Positions 18,959 to 28,102 of a stretch of 64,000 nt of DNA are shown piece after piece. The notes below the pieces were generated by a model. That model searched no databases, was not told the DNA's origin, and was given only the letters and a program-made list of their open reading frames with translations. The stretch spans positions 1-64,000 of the forward strand of contig JAHDVK010000028.1 in the NCBI GenBank assembly GCA_023384675.1, written 5' to 3'. Every line of letters begins with the position of its first letter. Position 1 is the first letter of the stretch. The DNA comes from Bryobacteraceae bacterium. GTDB taxonomy: Bacteria; Acidobacteriota; Terriglobia; Bryobacterales; Bryobacteraceae. A program made the translations under genes and the position numbers.

Positions 18959-18990
18959 AGGCCCATGTCCATCGGCAATGGGCCTTTTTT
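18959..18990 (+). terminator. Rho-independent terminator after tRNA-His
   Basis: A perfect 8-bp stem (AGGCCCAT / ATGGGCCT) is followed by a run of T at 18985-18990, 25 bp after the tRNA. It is the natural end of the tRNA transcript. Confidence 0.88.
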
Positions 18991-19251
18991 ATGCCGCACG
19001 GATGAATCCATTCATCGCCGTTTCACGCAGCGGCAATCTTCCTGAAAAAGTACTCTGCTAGTTTAGGGCAGAACCACGAGGTTCTTCGCTTCATCAACCT
19101 ATCGAAAGATAGCCATTGAAACGATTTTCACTTGTGATATACGTGGAGCTAACCTATCGAATTAACCAGATCGTAAGATAGAAACGATTGGTGTATGTGG
19201 TGGACTGTGTAAGCCAGTTGAGGTCCACCGAGTAAGAGAGTGGAGGTTTCG
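18991..19251 (+). promoter_or_regulatory. Leader of the third receptor gene with repeated palindromic motif
   Basis: The region holds two related blocks. The first has AACCTATCGAA (19096-19106), AAGATAG and GAAACGATT (19118-19126). The second repeats AACCTATCGAA (19151-19161), AAGATAG (19175-19181) and GAAACGATT (19181-19189). The first block contains the perfect inverted repeat CTATC-GAAA-GATAG (19099-19112). Paired direct repeats before a start codon suggest an operator for a dimeric regulator (inference). A clear SD, GGAGG, lies at 19242-19246. Confidence 0.5.
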
Positions 19252-22200
19252 ATGCGCTTTTCCATGACGGCAGCCCGTTTGATCGCGGCCGCCCTTCTGT
19301 TCGCGGTTCCCGGTTTGACCCAGTCCTTTACCGGGCGTATTGTCGGGACGGTGACGGACGCGAGCGGCGGCGTGGTGGCCGGCGCCGATGTCCGCATCAG
19401 CAACGTGGCCACGGGCTGGTCGACGGCCGCCAGCACCAACGAAGACGGCAACTATACGGCCACTGAGCTGCCGCGCGGCGAATATCAGATCGAAGTCTCC
19501 TCGGCAGGCTTCAAGCAATTCGTGCGCCGCGGCATTCAGCTTTCCATCGGGCAGCAGGCGCGCGTGGACGTGCGCCTGGAGGTGGGCAGCGTATCGGAAT
19601 CCGTGGAAGTGACGGCGGACGCCTCGCTGCTTGAGACCGTGGACTCGGTGCTCGGCAAAGTGGTGGACAACAAGCGCATCATCGAACTGCCGCTGAACAC
19701 GCGCAACGTCTATTCCCTGCTCTACCTGACGCCCGGCGTCACAGGCAGCGTCAGCACCACGTACGGCACCGGCTTCGGCATCAACGGCGCGCGCAACTCG
19801 ATGCTCGACATCCTGGTGGATGGCGTCAGCACGGCGCATCCCACCGTGAACGGCTTCTCGGGCAACTCCACCTTCCCGCCGGTGGAGGCCATCGCCGAGT
19901 TCAAGGTGATGGGCTCGAACTACTCGGCTGAGTTCGGCCGCAGCAACGGCGGCATGGTGAACGTGGTTTACAAATCCGGTGCGAACCAGTTCCATGGCAG
20001 CCTGTTCAATTTCCTGCGCAATTCACAGCTGGACGCGAACAACTTCTTCGCGAACCGTGCAGGCATCCCGCTGGGCAGCTTCAAGCGGAATCAGTTCGGC
20101 GCGATGGTAAATGGCCCCATCATCAAGAACAAGACCTTCTTCCTCGGCAGCTATGAAGGCTTGCGTGAGCGCACGCTGGCCAACACGATCTTCACCGTGC
20201 CCACGGAATTGCAGCGCCAGGGCGATTTCAGCGACACCCGCGTCGCCAACGGTTCATTGATCCGCATCTTCGATCCCTTCTCAACGCGCGCCCAGGGAAG
20301 CGGCTTCGTACGCGACCAGTTTCCGGGCAATGTGATCCCGCAGTCGATGATCGACTCCGTGGCGCGCAACGTGCTCCGCTACTATCCGCAAGCGAACACG
20401 GTGACCAATGCGGTCACCAACGTGAACAACTTCATCAATACCGGGGCGCGGAGCTTCGATCAGGATCAGATTGACGGACGCATCGACCACAACATCACGG
20501 ACACCCAGCGCATTTTCGGGCGGATGTCGTGGCGCGACAACGTGAATGCGCCGCCGGCGTTCTTCCCCGGCGACCTCACCATCGCAGAGGGCCGCGTGAT
20601 TCAGGGCGTGCGCCAGCCGTCGGCCTCGATCGACTACTCGAATACGCTCTCGCCCACCACCGTGTGGACCACCCGCTTCGGCGTGTCCCGCTCGATCTTC
20701 GACTTCAACAATCAAGGCCTCGGCTTCGTTCCTTCCAGCCTCGGCCTGCCCTCGGCGATCGACAGCGTTGTGGACCGCCAGATGTTCCCCCGCTTCGGCG
20801 CCTCCGGTTTCGTGAACATCGGCGGCAGCGACCACCGCTTCAGCACCTTCAACACGTTCACTCTGCTTTCGAACATGTCGATGGTGAAGGGCAATCACAA
20901 CCTGAAGTTCGGCTGGGAAGGCCGGCTGATCCGCGTCAATGTTTGGGAAGCGCGTTCGGCGGGTACATTCAATTTCGCGGCGGGCTTCACACAGGGACCG
21001 AACCCGAACCAGGCGAGTTCCACGGCGGGCAACGGCATGGCATCGCTGCTGCTCGGCACCGGCACCACGGGCAACGTGCTGATCCGCAACTGGAAGAATG
21101 TGGCCTCGCAAAGCCCTTATCACGGCTTTTACTTCCAGGACGACTGGCGCATCACCTCCAAGCTGACTCTGAATCTCGGCCTGCGCTACGAACTTGATTT
21201 GCCGCGCACCGAACGTTACAACCGCTTCAACTGGTTCGAGGAAGAGGCTGCTTCGCCGCTGGCGGGCGTCGTGCCCGGCTTCCCGAACCTGCGGGGCGGC
21301 GTGCGATTCGTCGGTGTGGACGGAAACCCCCGCACGCAGTTCAACAAGGACCTGAACAACTGGGCGCCGCGCATCGGCTTCGCCTATCAGGCCGACTCCA
21401 AGACCGTCGTCCGGGGCGCGTTCGGCCTGTTCTATGGTCCTTCGCGGCAAGCCGCACAGGGTACCGTCGGTCCCTTCGGCTTCCGCGTCGAGTACCCCTG
21501 GATCACCACCACCGATGGCATCACGCCATTCAACCGCCTCTCGAACCCCTATCCCGAGGGCTTCCGGGGCGTTCCCGGCTCCGCCGATGGCCTTCTGACC
21601 CAGGCGGGCGCCAACCTGCAGGCCTTCTGGCCCGATTCGCCCTCGCCAATGAACCGGATGTGGAACATCACGATTCAGCGTGAGCTACCCAGCGGCATTC
21701 TGCTCGAGACCGCGTATGTTGGCAACCAGGGCCGCAACTTGAGCAGCAGTTCGGAAGGCGGAATGAACTTCAACCAGCTTGATCCACAGTTTTTGTCGCT
21801 CGGTTCGGCTCTGAACCAACGCGTCGAGAATCCCTTCTTCGGCATTGTGAACAACGGCGTGCACCTATCGCCGACAATCGCCCGCGGCCAGTTGCTGCGG
21901 CCCTACCCTCAGTTCACCAACGTTGTCCCGCTGTTTTTCCCCGGCTCGGTCTCCAGCTACCACGCCTGGCAGAACACCTTCAAGCGCCGCTTCGCCCAGG
22001 GTCTGATGTTTGAGGGCAATTACACGTGGGCCAAGCTGATTGACACGGGCGACAGCCATCAGAATACCTATGACCTGATGGCCAGCCGCGCCCTAGCCGG
22101 ACATGACATCGCGCACCGGTTCGTGTTTAGCGGCATTTACGACGTGCCCATCGGCCGCGGCCGCGCGCTGGATACCGGCGACAACCGCTTCGCCAACTGG

Positions 22201-22659
22201 GTCCTCGGCGGCTGGCAGATCAACAGCATCCTCACCTACCAGTCCGGCACTCCTCTGGCGCTCTCGGCCAGTAACACCTCCGGACTCTTTGCGGCCCGAA
22301 CCCAGCCAAACAACAATGGCCAGAGCGGCCTCAAAACCGGGCGCGTTCAGGACCGCCTGAACGCCTACCTCGACACCTCTGCCTACAGCCAGCCCACCGC
22401 CTTCACGTTCGGCAACCTGGCCCGCTTCCTGCCCGACGTGCGCGGCGACAGCGTTCGCAACTGGGACCTCTCCCTGTTCAAGCAGTTCCAGGTAACCGAA
22501 GGCTCGGTGGTGCAGTTCCGCGCTGAGTACTTCAACGCCTTCAACACGCCCCGGTTCGGCAACCCGAACACGAGCGTGACCGCCGCCGCCTTTGGCGTGA
22601 TCAACGGCCAGGCGAATGCGCCCCGGCAGATTCAGTTCGCGCTGAAGTTCCTGTTCTAA
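19252..22659 (+). CDS. TonB-dependent receptor, Oar-like, with carboxypeptidase-regulatory-like domain (third, divergent)
   Basis: This 1135-residue outer-membrane transporter has a signal peptide (to about residue 25), a carboxypeptidase-regulatory-like domain (about 30-115, with [16 protein letters not shown]), a plug, and a barrel ending in FALKFLF with terminal Phe. It shares the fold but little exact sequence with the tandem pair, so it is an older paralogue. The ATG at 19252 is chosen because GGAGG lies five bases upstream; an in-frame GTG 12 bp earlier overlaps that SD. The substrate is unknown; related receptors import oligosaccharides or metal chelates. Confidence 0.93.
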   Translation: MRFSMTAARLIAAALLFAVPGLTQSFTGRIVGTVTDASGGVVAGADVRISNVATGWSTAASTNEDGNYTATELPRGEYQIEVSSAGFKQFVRRGIQLSIGQQARVDVRLEVGSVSESVEVTADASLLETVDSVLGKVVDNKRIIELPLNTRNVYSLLYLTPGVTGSVSTTYGTGFGINGARNSMLDILVDGVSTAHPTVNGFSGNSTFPPVEAIAEFKVMGSNYSAEFGRSNGGMVNVVYKSGANQFHGSLFNFLRNSQLDANNFFANRAGIPLGSFKRNQFGAMVNGPIIKNKTFFLGSYEGLRERTLANTIFTVPTELQRQGDFSDTRVANGSLIRIFDPFSTRAQGSGFVRDQFPGNVIPQSMIDSVARNVLRYYPQANTVTNAVTNVNNFINTGARSFDQDQIDGRIDHNITDTQRIFGRMSWRDNVNAPPAFFPGDLTIAEGRVIQGVRQPSASIDYSNTLSPTTVWTTRFGVSRSIFDFNNQGLGFVPSSLGLPSAIDSVVDRQMFPRFGASGFVNIGGSDHRFSTFNTFTLLSNMSMVKGNHNLKFGWEGRLIRVNVWEARSAGTFNFAAGFTQGPNPNQASSTAGNGMASLLLGTGTTGNVLIRNWKNVASQSPYHGFYFQDDWRITSKLTLNLGLRYELDLPRTERYNRFNWFEEEAASPLAGVVPGFPNLRGGVRFVGVDGNPRTQFNKDLNNWAPRIGFAYQADSKTVVRGAFGLFYGPSRQAAQGTVGPFGFRVEYPWITTTDGITPFNRLSNPYPEGFRGVPGSADGLLTQAGANLQAFWPDSPSPMNRMWNITIQRELPSGILLETAYVGNQGRNLSSSSEGGMNFNQLDPQFLSLGSALNQRVENPFFGIVNNGVHLSPTIARGQLLRPYPQFTNVVPLFFPGSVSSYHAWQNTFKRRFAQGLMFEGNYTWAKLIDTGDSHQNTYDLMASRALAGHDIAHRFVFSGIYDVPIGRGRALDTGDNRFANWVLGGWQINSILTYQSGTPLALSASNTSGLFAARTQPNNNGQSGLKTGRVQDRLNAYLDTSAYSQPTAFTFGNLARFLPDVRGDSVRNWDLSLFKQFQVTEGSVVQFRAEYFNAFNTPRFGNPNTSVTAAAFGVINGQANAPRQIQFALKFLF

Positions 22660-22669
22660 CCTGACCCTG

Positions 22670-22702
22670 ACGGCCGCCTCCGGCTTGCCTGGAGGCGGCC
22701 GT
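22670..22702 (+). terminator. Terminator hairpin after the third receptor gene
   Basis: A perfect 12-bp inverted repeat (ACGGCCGCCTCC / GGAGGCGGCCGT) with a 9-nt loop lies 10 bp after the stop codon. The following CCTCTATT is only moderately T-rich. Confidence 0.8.
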
Positions 22703-22721
22703 CCTCTATTAGATAAGAGTC

Positions 22722-23552
22722 ATGCGAATCAAAACGGTCTTCTGCGCGCTTCTTCTTTGCGCGCTGCCCACACTCGCGGAGACCCTGCGGGTGATGAGCT
22801 TCAATGTCCGCTACCCCGCCAAAGGCGACGCAGCGAACCGCTGGGAAGTGCGTCAGGACACGCTCGTCCGCACCATCCGCCTCAAGAACCCCGACCTGCT
22901 CGGCACGCAGGAGCTTTTTTACATCCAGGGCGAGTACATCGCCCAAAACCTGCCCGAATACGAATGGTTCGGCAACAGCCGCCGCGGTAACCGCGAAGAC
23001 GAGCATATGGGCGTGTTCTACAAGCGCAGCAAGCTGCGGGTGATCGAATCCGGCAATTTCTGGCTCTCGGAAACGCCGGACGTCCCCGGTTCGCAGGCTT
23101 GGGGCGCTACCCTGCCGCGCATGGTCACATGGGCTCTGTTCGAAGTCCGCGCCAGCGGGAAGCGCTTCTACTTCTACAACACCCACTTCCAGCACACGGC
23201 GCAGGCCAATGAAGCGCGCGTCAATTCAGCCAAGCTGATTGCGGAGCGGGCCGGCAAACTGCCCGCCGATGTGCCCTTCATCATGACCGGCGATTTCAAC
23301 GCCGCGGCCCCCTCCGCCGATCCGTACAAGATCCTGACCGCCAACCTCAAGGACGCCTGGACCACCGCCGCGCGAACCATCGGCCCCGAGGGCACATCGA
23401 GCGGCTTCTCCGGACGCGTCTCGGACCGCCGCATCGACTGGATTCTCTACCGCGGCCCCTTCACCGTGCTCGAGGCCGAAACGGTCACCTACAACGAGGA
23501 CGGGCGCTACCCCTCGGACCACTACCCCGTCTTCGCCGTGCTCGAGTTCTGA
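22722..23552 (+). CDS. Exported endonuclease/exonuclease/phosphatase-family hydrolase
   Basis: This is a secreted member of the EEP superfamily, metal-dependent phosphodiesterases that act on nucleic acids, phosphoinositides or sphingomyelin. The 276-residue product has a signal peptide (about 1-20, ending near LAE) and the family motifs MSFNVRYP (24-31), GTQELF (about 60), GDFNA (about 188-192) and the final SDHYPV near the C terminus. Asp-Asn-His and metal-binding Glu/Asp are present. Its closest look is to the small exported bacterial EEP proteins often annotated as sphingomyelinase-like. The real substrate is unknown. Confidence 0.87.
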   Translation: MRIKTVFCALLLCALPTLAETLRVMSFNVRYPAKGDAANRWEVRQDTLVRTIRLKNPDLLGTQELFYIQGEYIAQNLPEYEWFGNSRRGNREDEHMGVFYKRSKLRVIESGNFWLSETPDVPGSQAWGATLPRMVTWALFEVRASGKRFYFYNTHFQHTAQANEARVNSAKLIAERAGKLPADVPFIMTGDFNAAAPSADPYKILTANLKDAWTTAARTIGPEGTSSGFSGRVSDRRIDWILYRGPFTVLEAETVTYNEDGRYPSDHYPVFAVLEF

Positions 23553-23644
23553 TGCGCCACTCCAGCCGGTCTTCTCCTTCCAGGGGTTGATGCGCGCGCC
23601 CCCGGACTATCCGGAAGCATCAAAATAGATAGGAGAGGACCCGG

Positions 23645-24985
23645 ATGCAAAACCAACACACTGAGTGCGCTGTGCCCCATGTGGTGATCGTGGGCGGAGG
23701 CTTTGGCGGGCTGGCCGTGGCCCGTTCTCTCCGCAGGGCGCCGGTCCGAATCACGTTGATCGACCGCACCAATCACCACTTGTTCCAGCCGCTGTTGTAT
23801 CAGGTGGCGACGGCGGTGCTGACGCCCGGCCAGATCGCCGCGCCGATCCGGCAGGTGCTGGGACGGCAGGAAAACGCCGCCGTGATTATGGGCGAGGTCA
23901 CCGGCGTGGATACCGCGCACCGGGAGGTGATCGTGCGCACCCACGACCGCGAGGACCACCGCATCGCCTTCGACTATCTGGTGCTCGCCACGGGCGTGCA
24001 GCACAGCTATTTCGGCCGCGACGATTTCGCGAAGTTCGCACCCGGCCTGAAGACCATGGCCGATGCAACCGACGTGCGCAACAAGGTGCTCCAGGCGTTT
24101 GAAACGGCGGAAGTCGAAACGAACGAAAAGCATCGCGACGAACTGCTCACCTTCGTGCTGGTGGGCGGCGGCCCGACAGGCGTGGAGATGGCGGGCGCGA
24201 TCGCGGAGCTTGCGAATCTCACCATGCGGCGCGATTTCCGCCGGATCGATCCCGGGCGCGCGCGGATCGTCCTGGTGGAGGCCGGTCCTCGTGTGCTATC
24301 GGCCTTCGATGAGTCGCTTTCGCTGAAGACCCAGGAGCGTCTGCGGCGCAAGGGCGTGGAACTGCGTCTGGGCCAGCCCGTGGAGCATATCGACGAGGAA
24401 GGCGTGATCGTGGGCGGCGAGCGTATTTTCTCCCGCACCGTAATCTGGACGGCCGGTGTCACACCTTCGCCCGCCGCCGAATGGCTTGGAGCCCAGGCCG
24501 ACCGCCTGGGCCGCGTACGCGTGAACGGCGACCTGAGCGTCGGGCGCATGGCGAATGTCTTTGTGATCGGCGACGTGGCGTATTACGAGCAGAATGGCCG
24601 CCCGGTGCCGGGCGTTGCCCCGGTGGCGATTCAGCAGGGCAAGTATGTGGGCCGCGTGATCGCGGCGCGCGCCGCGCGCGGACCGGTGGCCTTGCCTGTG
24701 TTCCGTTACAACGATAAGGGCGCGATGGCGGTGGTGGGCCGCAACTATGCCGTGATGCAATTCCGCGGCTGGAAACTCGCCGGCTATCTGGCGTGGCTTG
24801 TGTGGTCAGGCGTCCATGTGCTCTTCCTGGCGCTGCCCAACCTGCGCATTTCGGTGTTCCTGCAATGGATCTGGAGCTATCTCAGCAAGCAGCGCGGCTC
24901 GCGGCTGATCGTGGTGCCGCACAAGGCGGCAGCGGCCGAACCGGTCGCCGCTTATCACGCTGCGGAAACGCAGGCGCGCAGGTAG
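23645..24985 (+). CDS. ndh: Type II NADH:quinone dehydrogenase (NDH-2 family)
   Basis: NDH-2 is a monotopic flavoprotein that passes electrons from NADH to quinone without pumping protons. The 446-residue product shows the FAD-binding GGGFGGLAVARSL (17-29), then HHLFQPLLYQVAT (about 47-59). The NADH-binding VLVGGGPTGVEMAG is near 173-186, and the second FAD segment FVIGDVAYY is near 305. A hydrophobic amphipathic C-terminal region (about 378-420) would bind the membrane. AGGAGAGGA precedes the start. It probably forms its own transcript; the next gene is convergent. Confidence 0.92.
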   Translation: MQNQHTECAVPHVVIVGGGFGGLAVARSLRRAPVRITLIDRTNHHLFQPLLYQVATAVLTPGQIAAPIRQVLGRQENAAVIMGEVTGVDTAHREVIVRTHDREDHRIAFDYLVLATGVQHSYFGRDDFAKFAPGLKTMADATDVRNKVLQAFETAEVETNEKHRDELLTFVLVGGGPTGVEMAGAIAELANLTMRRDFRRIDPGRARIVLVEAGPRVLSAFDESLSLKTQERLRRKGVELRLGQPVEHIDEEGVIVGGERIFSRTVIWTAGVTPSPAAEWLGAQADRLGRVRVNGDLSVGRMANVFVIGDVAYYEQNGRPVPGVAPVAIQQGKYVGRVIAARAARGPVALPVFRYNDKGAMAVVGRNYAVMQFRGWKLAGYLAWLVWSGVHVLFLALPNLRISVFLQWIWSYLSKQRGSRLIVVPHKAAAAEPVAAYHAAETQARR

Positions 24986-25000
24986 CATGCCCCGCAACGG

Positions 25001-25918
25001 CTATTTGATCCAGCCCAGCTTTTCGAGTTGCGCCTCGTCGGCGGCAGGGTCGAGGAAGGCCAGCGGCACGATCTGGCGGCCGTGCTCAAGAACCACTCCG
25101 TAAGGCGGGTCGGTGAATTTGAAAACCTCTCGCAGCGCGGCGGCGCTGGTGGAGACATCGGCCGGGAAGCCCGCCGCTTCCAAAAACTCCTTACCCCAGT
25201 GCGGATTCACGGTGGGCAAGGCGATGAGCTTGACGTTCTGCCACTCGCGCTTGCCGAGCCGCATGGCCACGATGTGGCAGTGAGAGCATTCGGGGTCGAA
25301 GAAGTAAAGCAGCACGCGGCCGTGGCGAATGGAGACGGGCGCGCCGTCGACAATCACCTCGGCAGGCGCTTCCAGACCCTTTTGCGAAGTAATTGCGTAT
25401 GCGTAGAACCCGCCCGCCATCAGCGTGAACACGGCCAGCGGCGCAAGCGTGAGCTTCCAGTCGCGCGATGGCACAGCCCAAATCCAGGCGCCGAGCGCGA
25501 GCAGAAGCATGATGCCGTCGCCGATGAAGAACTCGGGGCCGACCACGCGCTCGAGCCAGGGGAAGCAGGTGCAGTCCTCGCCTTTGAGCCGTTCGTAGAA
25601 AACGGCGAAATAGACCATGAAAACGACGAGCATCGCGGCGCACAAAAGCGCGCCCCAGCGCCGCCATTTGGGGATGAGGATGAGCAGGCCCGCCCAGGCT
25701 TCGACGATGCCGGCCGCAAAGGCGGCGGGCAGGGCGAGGGAGACCGGTACCAGCGCCTGCACCATGCGGGCGGTGGTGGAGAGCGGGTCGCTCATCTTCC
25801 ACAGCCCCGCCACGATGAACAGAATCGCAAGCAAGACGGCGCACACCGTGCCCGCCCACCAGCGCCAGCCTTCGAGGCGCGGAGGGCGTACAGCGGCCTG
25901 TGCCATACTGAGTTCCAT
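25001..25918 (-). CDS. MauE/DoxX-like membrane protein fused to a thioredoxin-like domain
   Basis: The 305-residue product has about four membrane segments (roughly 22-42, 62-83, 88-106, 130-150), typical of MauE/DoxX redox proteins, with a CTC cysteine pair at 116-118 in GEDCTCFPW. A further membrane segment (about 158-176) leads into a soluble domain with CSHC at 211-214, a CxxC motif in thioredoxin-like context (YFFDPECSHCH). I infer a membrane relay that moves electrons to or from periplasmic thiols. The start may be 25918 or the ATG at 25906. It overlaps head-to-head with the next gene. The function is unproven. Confidence 0.75.
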   Translation of the reverse strand: MELSMAQAAVRPPRLEGWRWWAGTVCAVLLAILFIVAGLWKMSDPLSTTARMVQALVPVSLALPAAFAAGIVEAWAGLLILIPKWRRWGALLCAAMLVVFMVYFAVFYERLKGEDCTCFPWLERVVGPEFFIGDGIMLLLALGAWIWAVPSRDWKLTLAPLAVFTLMAGGFYAYAITSQKGLEAPAEVIVDGAPVSIRHGRVLLYFFDPECSHCHIVAMRLGKREWQNVKLIALPTVNPHWGKEFLEAAGFPADVSTSAAALREVFKFTDPPYGVVLEHGRQIVPLAFLDPAADEAQLEKLGWIK

Positions 25919-27548
25919 GTCCGTTATTGTAGTCCTTCTGGCGCTGCTGGCCGTGCCCGCCGCAAGGGCGCAGACGGCCGATCTGCTCGTTGAAAACGCC
26001 GTTGTTTACACCGTAAATCCCGCGCAACCGCGCGCAAAATCCATTGCTATTTCAAAAAGCCGGATTCTCGCCGTAGGCGACGATTTATCCCGATACGCCG
26101 ATGCCCGCACGCGCCGGATCGATGCCAAAGGAGCGGCGGTAATCCCAGGGTTGATCGACGCGCACGTCCATATGCGCGGACTGGGTGAACTGCTGGAGTC
26201 GCAGGATCTGCGCCACGTGCCAACCACCGCCGCAGTCGCGGACATCATCCGCCGCGAAGCCGCGCGCCGCGGTCCCGGTGAATGGATCGTCATGCGCAAT
26301 TGGGACCAGACCAATTGGGGAGGCGCCTTCCCGAAGGCCCGGGATCTGGACGAAGCCTCCGGCGGCCGCCCGGTGTTCCTCAGCCGCGTGGACGGGCACG
26401 CCGGATGGGTCAATACGCGGGCGCTCGAGCTGGCAGGCGTGACGAAGGAGTCGCGCGACCCGCCCGGCGGCAAGATCATCCGCGACGCCGGCGGCAATCC
26501 CACGGGCGTGTTGATCGACCGGGCCATGGGGCTCGTGCGGGCGCACATTCCGCCCGCCGGCGCCACTCAGGTCAAACGCCAACTCGAACTCGCGGCGCGC
26601 GAGTGTGCCCGCCTGGGCCTGACCAGCGTGCATGACGCCGGAGTTTCTTCTCGCGAATTGTCCGCCTACCGCGAGTTGATCCGCGAAGACAAGCTGCCCG
26701 TGCGTGTGTATGCCATGATTGGCGGCGAAGGTGAATTATGGCGGGAATATTTGAAAAAGGGACCGGAAACCGGCGAATATTTGACGGTCCGCTCCATCAA
26801 GCTTTTCTCCGACGGCGCCCTGGGTTCGAGCGGCGCGGCGCTGTGGCAGGACTATAGCGACGAGCCGGGCAACCAGGGGCTGCTACTGATTACGCCGGAG
26901 GCCCTGGAGCGCGTGGCGCGCGACGGAGCCGCGAAGGGCTTCCAGGTCTGCACACACGCCATTGGCGACCGGGCCAACCGCCTCGTGCTCGACGCCTATG
27001 CCGCGGTGCTCGGCGGCCGCAACGATAAGCGCTTCCGCATCGAGCACGCACAAGTCGTGAGCCTGCCCGACTTCCAGCGCTTCGCGGACTTCTCCCTAAT
27101 CGCTTCGATGCAGGCGACACACGCCACGAGCGACATGCGATGGGCCGCGCGGCGGCTGGGTCCGGATCGCGTGACCGGCGCCTATGCGTGGCAGCGTTTC
27201 CTGAAGATCGGCGTGCCGGTCGCAAACGGTTCCGATTTCCCCGTGGAGGAGGCGAACCCGATGCTGGGCCTCTACGCCGCCATCACCCGGCAGGACTTGA
27301 AAGGCGAACCAGCGGGGGGCTGGCACCCGGACCAGCGCATGACGCGTGAGCAAGCCCTCAAAAGCTGGACGCTCGACGGCGCTTATGCGGCTTTCGAGGA
27401 GAAGGACAAGGGCTCTCTGGAACCAGGCAAAATGGCGGATCTGCTGATCCTCGATCGCGACATCATGACCGCGCCGGCGGCGGAAATCCCTCGCACTCAA
27501 GTTAAGACGACCATCCTCGGCGGGCGCGTGGTTCATCAAGCGCCATGA
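25917..27548 (+). CDS. Exported amidohydrolase family 3 (YtcJ-like)
   Basis: The 543-residue metal-dependent hydrolase has a signal peptide (about 1-18, ending ARAQ), the beta-sandwich start DLLVENAVVYTVNP, the metal motif DAHVHM near residue 82, ICTHAIGDRAN-like His near 345, and the ending PGKMADLLILDRD with HQAP. YtcJ-type enzymes hydrolyse amide or carbamate bonds of small molecules; the substrate is not known. I place the start at 25917, directly at the signal peptide. It overlaps the next gene by the ATGA at 27545-27548, so the two are translationally coupled. Confidence 0.87.
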   Translation: MSVIVVLLALLAVPAARAQTADLLVENAVVYTVNPAQPRAKSIAISKSRILAVGDDLSRYADARTRRIDAKGAAVIPGLIDAHVHMRGLGELLESQDLRHVPTTAAVADIIRREAARRGPGEWIVMRNWDQTNWGGAFPKARDLDEASGGRPVFLSRVDGHAGWVNTRALELAGVTKESRDPPGGKIIRDAGGNPTGVLIDRAMGLVRAHIPPAGATQVKRQLELAARECARLGLTSVHDAGVSSRELSAYRELIREDKLPVRVYAMIGGEGELWREYLKKGPETGEYLTVRSIKLFSDGALGSSGAALWQDYSDEPGNQGLLLITPEALERVARDGAAKGFQVCTHAIGDRANRLVLDAYAAVLGGRNDKRFRIEHAQVVSLPDFQRFADFSLIASMQATHATSDMRWAARRLGPDRVTGAYAWQRFLKIGVPVANGSDFPVEEANPMLGLYAAITRQDLKGEPAGGWHPDQRMTREQALKSWTLDGAYAAFEEKDKGSLEPGKMADLLILDRDIMTAPAAEIPRTQVKTTILGGRVVHQAP

Positions 27549-28102
27549 CGCGGATGATCCTCGCCTTCCTGTTGAGCGCCGCTGCCTTCGCGCATGAGGC
27601 CGAGCCGCGCCTGGAGACTGTGCTCGATGAGTTGGTGGGCGTGGGACCCCTGAAGATCCGCACGCTCGACCTGCCGCTCAAAGAGCCGGGCATGCGCGTG
27701 ATCGTGCAGTTTGACATGGTGGAGGGGCTCACCGGAGTGCGGCTCCTGCTGATGACCGTGGAGGACGCCGAACGCTGGTTCCGGGGCGAACCGCACAGCG
27801 TGCTGGCCGGGAGCCACTACGGTTTCAGCGGCTCGCTCACACGAAGGCTCCCCGAGGCTGGCCACTACCGCCTGGTGCTCGACAACCAATCGGAGAGCCG
27901 CGCCGGCGCGCAGGTGCGGCTGCGCGTGCGATTGCTACGCAATGGGGCGAATGCGCTGCCGTACTACCCGGATCGCTGGCGCGCCCGCACCGTCGTCTGG
28001 ACCTCAGCGGGGCTGTTCATCTTCATCCTGCTGTTCGCGGGGCTGCGCCTGAAGCGCGCGTACGAAGAGCGCCAGGATCGCCTGCGGGCCTACTATCTCT
28101 GA
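27545..28102 (+). CDS. Hypothetical exported protein with C-terminal membrane anchor
   Basis: I do not recognise a family. The 185-residue product has a signal peptide (about 1-16, MTRMILAFLLSAAAFA), a region of about 120 residues rich in alternating hydrophobic residues (predicted beta structure), and one membrane segment (about 148-168) followed by a positively charged tail (KRAYEERQDR). This predicts a periplasmic domain anchored by a C-terminal helix. Translation is coupled to the amidohydrolase through a 4-base overlap, so the two products probably act together at the membrane. Confidence 0.7.
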   Translation: MTRMILAFLLSAAAFAHEAEPRLETVLDELVGVGPLKIRTLDLPLKEPGMRVIVQFDMVEGLTGVRLLLMTVEDAERWFRGEPHSVLAGSHYGFSGSLTRRLPEAGHYRLVLDNQSESRAGAQVRLRVRLLRNGANALPYYPDRWRARTVVWTSAGLFIFILLFAGLRLKRAYEERQDRLRAYYL

